Assembly: GCA_946807835.1 (NCBI GenBank) | Contig: OX327710.1 | Coordinates: 18,774,501-18,838,500 of the forward strand | Origin: Ailanthus altissimus | Lineage: Eukaryota > Streptophyta > Magnoliopsida > Sapindales > Simaroubaceae | Length of the DNA stretch: 64,000 bases | Direction: 5' to 3' | In this document: one piece after another, positions 1 through 12,465 of the stretch | How positions within the stretch are numbered: position 1 is the first letter of the stretch | How the letters are laid out: every line of letters begins with the position of its first letter | Translations under genes and position numbers: made by a program | Notes under the pieces: model-generated | Databases searched by the model: none | The model's input: the letters and a program-made list of their open reading frames with translations, nothing else | What the model was told of the DNA's origin: nothing

Positions 1-1023
1 TATTTAATACAGAATAATTGTGAAAAAATTCTTAAAATTTTATGTAAAACTCAGGAGAAGATTTTAATTAAAAAGAGAAATTCTTTATTGAACTTTTACC
101 AGTAAAACCATACCAAACCGACTTGACATGATTCCAATAAATAACATTTTAACTCACTCCTATACGAATTCGTGGAATAAACATAGTTAAAGAGATTTAC
201 TCATAATAAATTTCTTAAAATTTATCTTAAAAAATGCATCACAAATAACGCACTATGCATCACAATTTCAAAGTCATTATTACATTTTTTTTTATGATAT
301 ATACAACGAATTACATGTAATTTGAAATATATTTTTTAGGATAACTTTTAGAATATTTAATAATATTATTATAGAAAAATAATACTTGAAAATGATAAAA
401 ATATTAGTAAATATTTTTATGAACAGAAAGGGAAAGGTAACAGGAATTTTATAATTGCTACACAGTTAATCTCTAAGTCTCAACATTCTCCCCTAAATTA
501 GGAATATACTTTTTAACTATAAAGAGGGATTATGATAGTATGTACTACAATCATATCATATCATATCAAAATCTATATAATCTAATGGCTGCAAAATATT
601 CTCCTCTAATTACCTGATTCATTCATTTTTCTGATACATGAAAGTAACAGTGATTTGATATTGATGTGTGTACCAGATGGAGAGAGACATGGGATGACAA
701 GGCCTGCTGACACCCAATATGTCCCCAGTCCCCACAATTCTATAAATTTTAAAATTTTATTTAAAATTTTTAATATTATTTATCACTGTTATTATTACAT
801 CATACTTCATACCCCACCATCCATTTATCATCCTCACATTGAATGTGACACATGTCATATCAATGTTATTATGTCAATCCTATCATCATTTCATGTATCT
901 ACGCCTAGCAGTATCTTGGACAGATTCCTTATTATTATTTTTATGGGTAAATGTATATAAACAAATTTTATTATTTAAAAAAATATATATGTCCACCTCA
1001 TTAAAGAACTAACAAATATTCAA

Positions 1024-1172
1024 GGATATTAACACTGTCACCCCCCGAGGTTAGTACAAATTATATTAATGACAATTTTAATTTTAATTATATTATTATC
1101 ACCCATATTTAAATTAAATATGAAAATATTCTTATTTTGAAGATATATTTATTATTTTAAAAATAATAAAAT
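1024..1172 (+). repeat. MITE-like element fragment, same family as 22581-22828
   Basis: The stretch beginning GGATATTAACACTGTCACC and continuing through a GAGGTTAGTACAA block and an ATTATATTATTATCACCC block matches the left arm of the element at 22581-22828, block by block. The opposite inverted arm is not recognisable here, so this is a one-armed or truncated copy. The boundary at the right is approximate. Similarity was judged by eye. Confidence 0.55.
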
Positions 1173-1261
1173 TGACTCCCTCCCTCCCTCTGAGTTTATA
1201 TTTTAATTATATATTGGATTTAAATTTGAAATGAAGACTGAAGAGAAGTGAGCCGTAAACC

Positions 1262-1365
1262 CATGATGACGACGATGATGCTGCAGTCCACCCCTTTGAA
1301 GATTTGTGCTCTTTGCAGTCTGACATTAACCATGATGACGACGACGATGCTGCTGCAGTCCAGTC
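1262..1365 (+). repeat. Direct duplication of a GATGACGACGATG-CTGCAGTCCA block
   Basis: A block reading CATGATGACGACGATGATGC then TGCAGTCCA at about 1262-1291 recurs as CATGATGACGACGACGATGC then TGCTGCAGTCCAGTCC at about 1331-1366. The two copies are about 70 bases apart. Both are more GC-rich than the AT-rich surroundings. No coding role is evident. Confidence 0.6.
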
Positions 1366-2086
1366 CCCCCTCATTTAATTTAATATGTATTTATAAAATT
1401 TCAAATATATATGATAAAAACGTTTTCAGCTTTTTATACGAAAAAAGAAACGTTTTCAGATTTTTATTCAAAAAAAAAAGAAACGGTTTCGGCTTTAAAA
1501 TGAAGACGCATGCGAGGACCTCATGATGCTGTCCTCTGTGTTCCTCTCATGCCTTTAGTATTTTATAAGCTTCTCCTGACTCTCTCTGTCTCTCTCTTCT
1601 TCTTTTTTCTCATTAATGTCCTTGTATTTGCCTCTTAATTACTCTCCTCTGCCACTCCATTCTTGTTCCATTCAATTCTTCTTCATCTTGTAGGAAATTT
1701 GGCTTTCTTACAATGTTGCCATCAATGAACTTCTAAAATACATTATTAGACAACGAAAAATGTATTTTTTTGATTGATTTTTTTTTGAAAATCAATCAAA
1801 TTGAATAATTGATTACATAATTTATATACTTGTCAAATGTAACAAGAATAAGCAAAATGGTTCAATCATTAGATGGATTAGAGAGCCCACAAAGAAAATA
1901 GATGATCAATAATTTCATAAATAAACCAAAAGAATTGCTTAATCATTTACAACTATAATAATAACTATTTTGACAACTCAGTATAAGACCCATCTAGGGT
2001 TTAAACTTTGGAACACTTTAGGGACGTTAAAAATTTTACTACCAAAGGTCATTTTCGTCTTTAGACACTCTTTCCCAATTTTTAAT

Positions 2087-3570
2087 TTAAAAAAAAACTG
2101 GGCACTGCCATTTCCTGCACAGTGAAGAGCACTCGCCACTAGCTGTGAGAGAGAGAGAGCCGAAAGTGAAGTGGAACCAATGAGAAAAAAAGAAAAAAAC
2201 TAAACACAACACAACAACAAACTCAAAACAAAAACAAAGACATAATCCAAATATTGAAGTAAAATGTAAAAATGAATGCGAAAACAAACAGACCACAACA
2301 AACAGCAGCGACAACAAAAAGTGCTTTGCTTTACTCACCTCTTATTATTACACAGCAGCAGCAACAGCAGCAACAACAACAACAACAACGATAGCGTCTA
2401 TTACTTTTAGGTGTTCTAGTTTTTCACTCACTCGCTCTCTCCTGTAATTTTTTTTTTTTTAAAAAACGCCATCTGCTTTTGCTTTCAGAAACAAAAAGAA
2501 AACCCAGATACTGTACTTTGTTTTTCCTCCTGGGTAGGCTTTTTTTTTATGGTAGAGGAAAAATGTTTTCAGAGATTGGCGACGATTCGTAAACATGGAG
2601 GTTGTTGAAACGTTTCGATCCGTTTCGTGGCAGTAGCTGGGAGATCTTGCAGAGGGGTTTCCTTTTTGGTTTGAGATTAGAAGTTGGTGAGTCAGAATGG
2701 GTGGGTAGCTGAGTGGAATCGGTGACTTGTTCGTGTTTGAGTTGAGGAGGAGAAGCAAGCCATCATTCAAATCACAGGAAACGTCTGGTTCGAAACGTTT
2801 CGATGTTTTTGGTGAGGTTCCTTTCTGGGAATCGGAGAATCAGGGAAGAAAGAGAGCCGTGGTAAACACTTTGATGCGAAACGTTTCATTCGGTTTGGTT
2901 TGTTTTCTTTTTGATGCTCTGGAAAACTCTGGAAATGTTTTGGTGAAACAGATCGTTGGGTGTAAAAAAGCTCTGATCTCGAAAGATTTATGCTTTTATT
3001 GTGTTTGGGGCTGTCTTATAGTGACAAAACAAGAATAACTGCGTACCAAATCGGGATATTCTTGTCTCTTGTCCCTTATCTCTGTCCTTAAATCCTCAGT
3101 TAGCATTAAACAACGCAAACAGTTTGAAAATATAGAAATAATTTTATGGAAATATATGCATTTCAGTGAAATTCGATTTGTGTTTCATCTGTAGTTTTGA
3201 TATCTGAAGGTATTTGAAGTTTGTGGGTTAAGAGGAATTGCTTTGGTTCAGTGTTAGTTTAGTTTGTCTTTGGGTTTTTTTGTTAATTTGAAGGGCGTTA
3301 TTAAGTGTTTGAAATTGTGTTCAAGGAGAAGAGCACTTGATCAGGAGCTGCTTGGTTTGATTTCGAATATTTTTGTGCTTTGAAGTTCCCATAGCTTGTG
3401 AACTTTGTTATTAAGGAAGACTAGTCACTTGGTTGGATTTAGCATTTTGTTGGTAATGGGAATTTGGGCTTGAAATTTTTATATCTGGTGATTTATATTT
3501 CAAGAAAGTGCTTGAAAATTGTGACTAAAAAAAGGGAGCTACTTGTGTTTTTGTGGTGGTGAAATTGAAG
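2087..3570 (+). promoter_or_regulatory. Probable promoter and long 5' leader of the HD-ZIP III gene
   Basis: The 1.5 kb before the start codon becomes less AT-rich towards the gene and contains a GA repeat (2146-2159), CAG/CAA repeats (2353-2389) and a pyrimidine tract around 2420-2460. That is typical of plant 5' leaders. Class III HD-ZIP transcripts are known to have long leaders, often with an intron. I cannot fix the transcription start or a leader intron from sequence. Open frames in this stretch on either strand do not resemble proteins. Confidence 0.45.
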
Positions 3571-6500
3571 ATGGCAATGTCCTGCAAGGATGGTAAACTT
3601 GGGAACATGGATAATGGCAAGTATGTGAGATATACACCTGAGCAGGTTGAGGCTCTTGAGAGGCTCTATCATGAATGCCCCAAACCCAGTTCAGTTCGCC
3701 GCCAGCAGCTGATACGAGAGTGCCCCATTCTCTGTAACATCGAGCCTAAGCAAATCAAAGTTTGGTTCCAGAACAGAAGGTATTGTTCACTTAAAGCTGA
3801 TGTTTCATAGTTACTTCAACTGTAATGCAATTTTAGCTTAATTATGCATTCTTTTTATAGATAAAGAAAATGTCTTGAAGTTGAAAAACAAACAAATTGA
3901 ATGTGAATTTTTAGGAGTCTGGCATTTTGTTGAAGTGCTGAATTCTATGTTTATACTGTCTTTGTACTACAAAGATGGGAATTTTATATCTTCACAAATA
4001 ATGGGTACTTTGTGTTGAAAAGATAATTAGGTGGTTGCTTTATAGTAACAATGTATTGTGTGTTTCTTCTGCTTTTGTCGATTCAGATGCAGAGAGAAGC
4101 AGAGGAAAGAGGCTTCCCGCCTTCAAGCTGTGAATCGTAAGCTCACAGCAATGAACAAGCTGTTGATGGAAGAGAATGATAGGTTGCAGAAGCAGGTGTC
4201 ACAACTGGTGTATGAGAATGGATATTTTCGACAACATACCCAGACCGTGAGAACTTTTTCTTTTCTATTTGCAATATTTTATCAAATTTTGTTCATAGTC
4301 TACTAGGTTTCCAAGAAATTGTTGGAAAACAAAACAAAACAATGAATTTTGGAGGCAAAAGTGATTTCAATGCTTTCCCCATAATGAAATTCCATATTGC
4401 AATTCTTTTGATACAATTTCCCAGGAAGCTAACGAACCGAATGCACTTTTTATTTTTTAAACAATTAAATTAAATTTCTGAATCATGTGGTAACTGAAAA
4501 TGAGGGTTGCTTTCTTACAGACAACGCTTGCAACCAAAGATACAAGCTGTGAATCGGTGGTGACTAGCGGTCAACACCATTTGACACCTCAGCATCCGCC
4601 AAGAGATGCTAGTCCTGCAGGGTTAGTGGGGATATAGTTGTTGAGTCCTTTTCAATCATCGTGTACTCTGACTTTGTGTTTGTTGGTGGGTTATGATTTC
4701 ATGCCTTTATATTCTTTTCAGGCTTTTGTCCATTGCAGAAGAGACTTTAGCAGAGTTTCTTTCAAAGGCCACTGGAACTGCTGTTGAGTGGGTCCAAATG
4801 CCTGGAATGAAGGTATCTTGACCTTTTCCTTTCTTTTTTTCTTTTCAAGACAATGTTACATTTAGTGTTTTTTTCTACTTATCTAATGAAGGAAAGTTAA
4901 ACAATGACCTAGGGAAAAACTAAACTTTAATAATTTATAATCCTAATTAGAAGAACAAAATATTGAAAAGTAATGCATGCTATATCCCTGGATGGCTACA
5001 CTTCTCTAATGCAGTCTATTTATTTGGTTGCTCTGGGAAGGGGAATTGGAGGAGAATAAGGGGATGGGGTGGACTTTAGTGACTATAGTAGAATGCAATT
5101 GTAGAAATTTTAGATTTTAATCTGTTTCTTCCCTGACCCATTGTGTAACATGTTTATTTATTTATCATTTTTTTTTCAATGAACAGCCTGGTCCGGATTC
5201 CGTTGGAATCGTTGCTATTTCTCATAGTTGCGCTGGAGTGGCAGCTCGCGCCTGTGGCCTAGTGGGTCTAGAGCCTACTAGGGTAAGTGCACTGGGATTC
5301 TCCTGTTTGTGATACACTCTTTGTTAGATTTCCGAGACTTGTACATGACTATCTCTTTCTTCAGGTTGCAGAAATCCTCAAAGATCGGCCCTCGTGGTTC
5401 CGTGATTGCCGAGCTGTGGATGTTCTGAATGTCCTGCCAACAGCTAATGGTGGAACCATTGAGCTGCTTTACATGCAGGTTAGATATATATTTATGTGTA
5501 TGTATATATATTATATAGCTTGTACTTATCATTTTTTTAGCATATGGAATTGTTTGATGATATCTTTTTTTTCCTTGAAAATTTAGCTTTATGCACTCAC
5601 TACATTGGCACCAGCTCGCGACTTCTGGTTATTGCGCTATACTTCTGTTTTAGAAGATGGCAGCCTTGTGGTATGTAATTCCAAGGATTATAATTTGTTG
5701 TGTGAGCAAACATTTTGTTATTTTGTCTTTATGAGACATAGACACATGCGAATTCATATACCGATTCTCTCTCTCCATCTCTCCCTTTTTTTCGTGAAAC
5801 CATTAACGTGTATCGCTTGAGTCATTTTTCTATGTGATTGAATACCTAGGTCTGTGAGAGATCACTTAAGAATACACAAAATGGTCCAACCATGCCACCA
5901 GTGCAGCATTTTGTAAGAGCAGAAATGCTGCCAAGTGGGTACCTGATACGACCTTGTGAAGGGGGTGGTTCAATTATACACATCGTTGATCATATGGATT
6001 TGGAGGTAACTTGTCGTCTTTGATTTGGAAATTTTTTTTGACATTTTAGGTTGTGAAATTTTAACACTCTTTTCTACTGGAAAATTAATAACTAATTCTT
6101 TAATTGCAAAGCCATGGAGTGTGCCTGAAGTGTTGCGTCCACTCTATGAATCATCAACAGTTCTTGCTCAAAAGACAACAATGGCGGTAAGATTATCATT
6201 AACATTTAGAATTAACTTTGCAATTGTTGATTTCTCAATGGTGAGGGTCTTAGTTTTCAACAATGTCATTCTTATTTTCATTCAGGCTCTACGCCAGCTT
6301 AGGCAGATAGCTCAGGAGGTTTCACAGTCTAATGTCACTGGCTGGGGAAGACGACCTGCGGCGCTACGAGCACTTAGCCAGCGGTTGAGCAGGCAAGTAT
6401 TTTTAGTTGTTTGACAAAGTGTCAGTCAGTTAGTGTGTTCCTGGTGTTCAGATCTGATATATGATTTATGATAGGGGTTTTAATGAAGCTGTCAATGGAT

Positions 6501-9500
6501 TTACTGATGAGGGTTGGACAATGATGGGGAACGATGGCGTGGACGATGTAACTATCCTTGTGAACTCGTCTCCTGACAAGCTAATGGGTTTAAACCTTTC
6601 CTTTTCTAATGGATTTTCAGCTGTTAGCAATACAGTCTTATGTGCTAAAGCATCAATGCTCTTGCAGGTTGGTATGCTGAAAATATTCCTTCTTTGTCTG
6701 CCATTGTCGATCACAGATCGTACCATATTTTATTTTTTTCCATCCAGATTCTGATCCTATAATCAAGTAGGAGATTATTGTTGGAATCAATCTTTTTGTA
6801 ACAGAGTTGACTTGCCATCTCTATGCATTCAAGAATTTGAAATCATTGTTCTTTGATCATAAAGCTTTTACTCTACTTGGGTTTAGCATCTTATATGGGG
6901 TTTGACAATGTTTTCTTTATGATATCAAATCTTGTTTACTGTTTATCTACTAGAATGTGCCTCCTGCAATCCTTCTACGATTTCTGCGAGAGCACAGATC
7001 AGAGTGGGCAGACAACAATATTGATGTTTACTCAGCTGCAGCTATTAAGGTTGGTCCCTGTAACTTACCAGGGTCTCGAGTCGGAAGTTTTGGGGGCCAA
7101 GTTATTCTCCCACTGGCTCACACTATTGAACATGAAGAGGTAAAGTACTTGATATATACAGCTATCTTCAAATATGCTTAGTGTAAGCAAATGACTGGCA
7201 TTTTATTTTATTTTCCTTTTTGTTTCATATGTTTTTACACGACGCCTTTGTTTTCACCTCTATAGTTCTTGGAAGTTGTCAAGTTGGAAGGTGTTGGCCA
7301 TTCTCCTGAAGAAGCAATGATGCCAAGGGACATGTTTCTCTTGCAAGTAAGCATCTCTTGCTTGTATCACTTTCCTTATGTTATCTAGTCTTTGATTTAA
7401 TACTTATGCAATGCAGTTTTTTGCCTTTATTTAGCTTTATCAATGGATTAACATCTTCAATTTTTGGGGAGGGATTTCACTTTTGAATATGTATAATTGA
7501 CGGGGTCTGTTTTCTCTTATGAAATATAATGCTACAGGCTTTTTGTTCTATGACTACTTACACTGATTTTATCTTCATAACAATCTTATACTTGGCTCTC
7601 TTTGTAAATTTCCCTTTTTCTACTGTTTTATAGCTCTGCAGTGGGATGGATGAGAATGCTGTTGGCACCTGTGCTGAACTTATATTTGCTCCTATAGATG
7701 CTTCTTTTGCTGATGATGCACCTCTTCTGCCATCTGGTTTCCGCATCATTCCTCTTGATTCTAGAAAGGTTGGCAATGAAATTGCACTGCTGCATGGATT
7801 AATCCTTTTTGTTTCCCTTCATATTTCTTGAACTTTTCTAATTGATCCACTGCAAACTGATTCAGGAAGCCTCCAGTCCAAATCGCACCTTGGATCTGGC
7901 TTCTGCTCTTGAGATTGGCCCAGCTGGGAATAGAACGTCTAATGATTACTCTGCTAATTCTAGCTGTATGAGATCAGTGATGACCATAGCATTTGAATTT
8001 GCATTTGAAAGTCACATGCAAGAACACGTTGCAACCATGGCTCGGCAGTATGTGCGCAGCATTATATCTTCTGTTCAGAGGGTGGCGTTAGCACTATCTC
8101 CTTCTCATTTAAGTTCACATGCTGGTCTTCGGACGCCATTAGGTACTCCTGAAGCACAGACACTTGCTCGTTGGATCTGCAACAGTTACAGGTAAACAAC
8201 TTTATTTTAACCATGAATGTACTAGATTTGGGTTTTAAAACTGATTATTCTAAGAAAAATTTGTATTCTACAGTGTAGTCATAAAATAATTGCTGCCAGT
8301 TGTATTGTAGATAATGATTAGGAAAACACAATAAATGTTCAATTCCTATCATAGAATATCATGTTCTATAAGTCTAAGGAAAAAATAGATTCTCTTGGTC
8401 TTGGTATAATTTGATTGATATAAGATGGATATCAAAATGATAAAGGGCATACAATGAACTAATTGGATCTAGTACTGTAAAAACGTTACATTTACATTCC
8501 CTGCAACGGGGCGGTTTTTCGTTGGAAATCTATTAACAAACAATCTATTAACAAATAACAAAACAAGGGATTAAGTTTCTTTATTTTTAATATTCATTGA
8601 TTAACAAAACAAGGGATAGCATAACTATGTTGCACTTCTAAGAAATGTCATTCACATACTATGTTAACTTTGTTCCATGCCTGCTAGGAACAGTTGCCTC
8701 AATTGCACTTGGTATTGAGAGAACTGCTTCTATATTTTTTCCTTAGTCAGGCAGTTAGTTATTTAGTTTTGTTTCTAACTTTTGCAGGTGTTACCTGGGT
8801 GTGGAGCTGCTCAAATCCAGCAGTGAAGGAAGTGAATCCATTCTCAAAACCCTGTGGCATCACACAGATGCTGTTATGTGCTGCTCTTTAAAGGTGTGCA
8901 TGGAAACTATTTTGCTACCCCCTCCCGGCCCCAGCCCCAGCCCCAGCCCCACCCCTCTTTCTCTCTTGGTTATTGTGAAAAGCAAATTCCTGGATTTGAA
9001 TCTGTTGTGTTCTAGAGCTGACATCATTTTGATTTTTTAATTCCGGTGACTCACATACCCACATTACTTGGAAAAGGAGATACTGAAGTGTTGAATCAGC
9101 ATTACTCACCTACCCCATCATTACTTAGAAAAGGAGATACTAGAAGTGTTGAATCAGCATGAAGAATTTAATATGCAAATTCTGTTAGTCCATTATCTAT
9201 GGTAGGGCAGTTATCTGTCCAAAGACGCGCATCTGGAATCATACCATTATAAATCTTAGGTGGTCCCAAAATTCTTCATTTCTGGATAGTGCAGTGAACC
9301 ATTAAACCATCATTTGTTTACCTCCATACCAAATTGACATGTTAAATGCTCCATGTTGAGCAAGTATCTTAACCTTCTTCGTGGCTTGTTTTAAACCTTT
9401 TGAGTTGGGATTAGGACAATAGTAAACCAAAATTCTCTCCATTGTATCCCATTTTTCTAGATTAATAGGGTTCTATTCTTACTTACCTTTATGGTTATGG

Positions 9501-10241
9501 CAATTTTATCTAAAAACTTATAATTTATGCAGGCATTGCCCGTGTTCACATTTGCAAACCAAGCTGGACTTGATATGCTTGAGACAACCTTGGTTGCATT
9601 GCAAGACATAACTCTGGAAAAGATATTTGATGAACATGGACGGAAGACTCTCTTCTCTGAGTTCCCACAGATAATGCAACAGGTTTGGGACATTTGGTGA
9701 AATCTTACTATGAAATAACACTAAATGGGTGGTTCCAAGATTATATGGCATTTGCTATTGAAAATTTTCTCTAGGAGAGAACGTGTCTAGTAAATTACGG
9801 ATAATATAAAATATCATTTGCCTTTTTTGAAAATTTAACTATGTTCCTGTGCATGTAGAAATATTAGTGGTCACTTTGGTATGATTAGAAGTGTTCGCGG
9901 TCATTTTAGTGCTGCAGTAAATATAATGAAATAACTTTTGCTCCAATTATTTCCATACTCTATTTTCTTTTGTGGGTGAGAATCCAAAACTAACCAATCT
10001 TAAAATATTAGATACTGTGGTATATAAAAAGGTTGATATCTAATTGTATTTGTTCACTTTATTCTGATTTGGATATTGAATTTTCTTGTGGCAGGGCTTC
10101 GCATGTCTTCAAGGTGGCATCTGTTTGTCAAGCATGGGTAGACCGGTTTCGTATGAGCGGGCAGTGGCTTGGAAGGTGCTGAATGAAGAAGAGACTGCCC
10201 ATTGCATATGCTTTATGTTTGTCAACTGGTCTTTTGTCTGA
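3571..10241 (+). CDS. ATHB-15: Class III homeodomain-leucine zipper transcription factor, ATHB-15/CORONA type
   Basis: This is a nuclear transcription factor of the family that controls vascular patterning, meristems and leaf polarity. Exons: 3571-3779, 4087-4246, 4521-4621, 4722-4812, 5187-5282, 5365-5478, 5587-5670, 5850-6005, 6112-6186, 6286-6392, 6475-6667, 6954-7139, 7266-7346, 7634-7768, 7866-8191, 8788-8893, 9533-9682, 10095-10241. Together they make 2517 nt, 838 residues plus stop, close to the usual length of about 840. Domains in order: homeodomain about 17-78 with WFQNRRCREKQRK, leucine zipper about 80-120, START domain about 150-375 (LLSIAEETLAEFLSKATG), a conserved middle, and a MEKHLA-type C-terminus ending CFMFVNWSFV. 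The start ATG gives MAMSCKDGKLG, the family N-terminus. All reading frames join cleanly. Intron 10 has a GC donor. The START exons carry a miR165/166 site. Assignment to the ATHB-15 branch rests on remembered similarity through the whole protein. Confidence 0.97.
4802..5196 (+). promoter_or_regulatory. miR165/166 complementary site, split by intron 4
   Basis: The last 11 bases of exon 4 (4802-4812, CTGGAATGAAG) and the first 10 of exon 5 (5187-5196, CCTGGTCCGG) join in the spliced mRNA to make the 21-base target that is known to guide miR165/166 cleavage of class III HD-ZIP transcripts. It encodes part of MPGMKPGPD in the START domain. Against the known miR166 target, only the two 5'-most bases and the last base (a G opposite U) differ. 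Only spliced RNA carries the full site. Confidence 0.93.
9048..9160 (+). repeat. Tandem duplication in intron 16 of the HD-ZIP III gene
   Basis: A unit of about 55-58 bases at 9048-9102 is repeated at 9103-9160. Both copies contain GAAAAGGAGATACT and GTGTTGAATCAGCAT, with a few base changes and small indels. It lies wholly inside intron 16 (8894-9532), clear of the splice sites. Confidence 0.85.
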
Positions 10242-11738
10242 TACTTCGGACCAGTTAAGGATTATTAGATAGAAAGAACTTTGAAACTGCTGTATTTTGC
10301 TGGATTTGTTCTGTATTGGCCATGAAAGCCTTGAATACTTACTAGGACAGATACGGTTTAGGCCTCTTTTGCTTCTCTGAACTGCTTTGGTGTTGCTTGG
10401 AAAGTTATGCTATAGCCTATACTCAGTTAATAGATGCGTGCAACATAAAATTTAAGGTGAAAATATATCGTTGAATCCTTTTCTGGGTTGTATTTTGAAA
10501 AATCCTTTTTAAGTAACATAATATTATATTACTCGTGTATTGTCCGAGATCTATTTATTTGTGATCTCGTTGTTGGGTTTAGATTCTGGGGTCTGTTAAA
10601 ATACCTTAAGATGCCTTTCCAACTGAATTTGTTAGTATCATTTGGTTGCTAAAGCTTCAGCTTTTATTGGTGTTCTCTCAAACTTGGAACCAAACTAGGG
10701 ATTAAATTCTAATTGTGAAAAGATAAGTGATCAAGGCACTGCCGATGAATCATGATATTTCTTCTCAAATTACATGCATGGTTATATATTTTGACAAATG
10801 ATAGTATGATACCATCTTCTTGTATTGAACCGAAGTAAACTAGACATTTCAAATTGAAGCAAAGATATGAAGGTGAGAAAGGGGAACGACTATTACAATG
10901 TTAAGGGATTTCGAATGGGCAATTTATATAAAGGCATTTGGAGCCAAACATATTGAGCTTCACTTATTGCTTCCTTACAAGGCAATTCTCTTGTTTATTC
11001 GTTAAAATGAAAGAAAAATATAAGTTAGAATGGATACTTGAGTAGATGTAAAAGAAAATAATACTTTTTGGTAACCGTTAGTACAATAAATTTATTACAT
11101 GAAACTAGTTTAGTTTCATAATACGACTTCAAATAAGGACCTCCAAATCAGAATTGATGAAAAAATAATGATAGCTTGAAAAAAATCCAACAACTAAGCC
11201 CTTTTAAAACAAGTATTCGATACTACACATTTATATGTTATATAGGCTTGAATGCTGGCTAGAAGAAGACTATTGATACTCCTAAACAAACCACTCAAAA
11301 TAATAATAAAAATAAAATAGAATAAAATGCGAAGCCACTGGAAGCAGAAAACCGAAAATGGGTTTTTGTTTTTCCATTCGGATTAAGCATAATTAAGTCC
11401 TCGTAAGGCAACTCAGGTTTTGGATCACTTAAAAAACCCTAAAGGGTGTTAGCATAAGGTGGAGAGTTTAATCAACAAAGGAAATAAAAGTTGTACTTGG
11501 ATAAAAATTAGGTGCCCAAAAAACCCTTGAAGGTCAAAATATAGAATAATATTTCAGGCCATGAAAGTTTAAAGATTTCATATGGTCAAGAGGAGAGGGT
11601 GACAAATATGAATCCAAATTCCCCCTATAGAAATGCAAAGATAACATTAGTAGCCAGACTTATAAGCAAGAGTGTTTTTGGTTGTCTGAAAGTGCTTTTA
11701 TAAGTATCAGTATCAAAAGCACTTCCATAGACACACCT
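10242..11738. other. 3' flank of the HD-ZIP III gene and of the DUF1677 gene
   Basis: The two genes converge here, so both 3' untranslated regions must lie in this stretch. I see no further gene. The sequence is AT-rich without an obvious repeat. Confidence 0.6.
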
Positions 11739-12344
11739 TCAGTTCTTTATAGTAAGATCATTCAATTCCCTTGTAATAGCAGATATGCAACTTGAACTCC
11801 TAGCAATCCGACCTTTATGATTATTTGGCCCTCCTTTGTTATTATTATCCCTAGGGCTAATAGATTTAGCCCTGAGACCTCTTGTACTATTCTTCTTCAA
11901 GAGCTCTCTCATGGCCTCTGCTTGGAACAAAACAGGATAAGCCCTATCAAACTTATTGAACCTGGCACATGCATTCATATGAGCACTCAAAGCCTCATCT
12001 CTGCTTTTGCCTCCTCCATTTTTCTCCATTTCTTCTTTCACTGCCTCAGCACACAAACCGCATATCCATTTGCCCGAGAACTTGTTCCGCACTCGGTCTA
12101 TGTATTCGGGGGTGCACTCCTCAGACATACCACAGCACTCGCACTTTGCATCTTCAACCTCTGATATTGTTGGAAGTGCTTTCATATTCTCTATATCTTC
12201 TTTGCTGATGTTGCTCAGCTCAAATGAGATATCCGACACTGTCCTGTGCAGGCTATCCTTTGAGAGTCTCGGTGGCTTGGAGAAGTTGCTGTTGTTGTTC
12301 CTGGTGCCAAAAGTGCTGGCAATAGCTTCTCCATGTGGTGCCAT
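11739..12344 (-). CDS. DUF1677 family protein (plant-specific, Cys-rich)
   Basis: A single-exon gene of 201 residues on the minus strand. The core at about residues 65-130 holds CECCGMSEECTPEYIDRV followed by GKWICGLC, the cysteine-rich signature of the plant DUF1677 family. The paired C-x-C-C and C-x2-C cysteines suggest metal binding, which is inference. A basic, Asn/Ser-rich tail follows (NNNKGGPNNHKGRIARSSSC). I chose the ATG at 12344 (MAPHGEAIAST) because an upstream in-frame ATG at 12377 would add only a hydrophobic, low-complexity stretch translated from leader sequence. The molecular function of the family is not established to my knowledge. A TATA-like box lies about 115 bases upstream of the ATG. 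Confidence 0.9.
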   Translation of the reverse strand: MAPHGEAIASTFGTRNNNSNFSKPPRLSKDSLHRTVSDISFELSNISKEDIENMKALPTISEVEDAKCECCGMSEECTPEYIDRVRNKFSGKWICGLCAEAVKEEMEKNGGGKSRDEALSAHMNACARFNKFDRAYPVLFQAEAMRELLKKNSTRGLRAKSISPRDNNNKGGPNNHKGRIARSSSCISAITRELNDLTIKN

Positions 12345-12457
12345 CTTGATAAAAAAAAAAAGTTGATTAAATTTCAAGCAAGTGAGAGCTCGCTCAAATC
12401 TTGAGATGGGTATTGATCAATGAATCTCAATGGTGAAGAGAGAGTAAGTACACGTCT

Positions 12458-12465
12458 TATTTATA
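12458..12465 (-). promoter_or_regulatory. TATA box of the DUF1677 gene
   Basis: On the minus strand this reads TATAAATA, inside CTATTATAAATAAGACG, and lies 114 bases before the start codon. A leader with CT/GA-rich sequence (ACTCTCTCTTCACC) follows it. The position and sequence fit a plant TATA box, but the transcription start is not proven. Confidence 0.6.

Larger units (their letters stand above)
1..2086. other. AT-rich intergenic DNA upstream of the HD-ZIP III gene
   Basis: No convincing gene was seen on either strand. The short open frames here are rich in Ile, Tyr and Phe, as expected from AT-rich noncoding DNA. It contains a fragment of an inverted-repeat element near 1024-1172 and a short direct duplication near 1262-1365. 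Distal promoter elements of the HD-ZIP III gene could lie here, but I cannot point to one. Confidence 0.6.

Noticed and set aside
655..960. Open frame of 101 residues upstream of the HD-ZIP III gene
   Set aside because: AT-rich composition, no family motif and no splice partners.
3553..3570. Upstream GTG start adding six residues to the HD-ZIP III protein
   Set aside because: Nuclear plant genes start at ATG, and the ATG at 3571 gives the family N-terminus MAMSCKDG.
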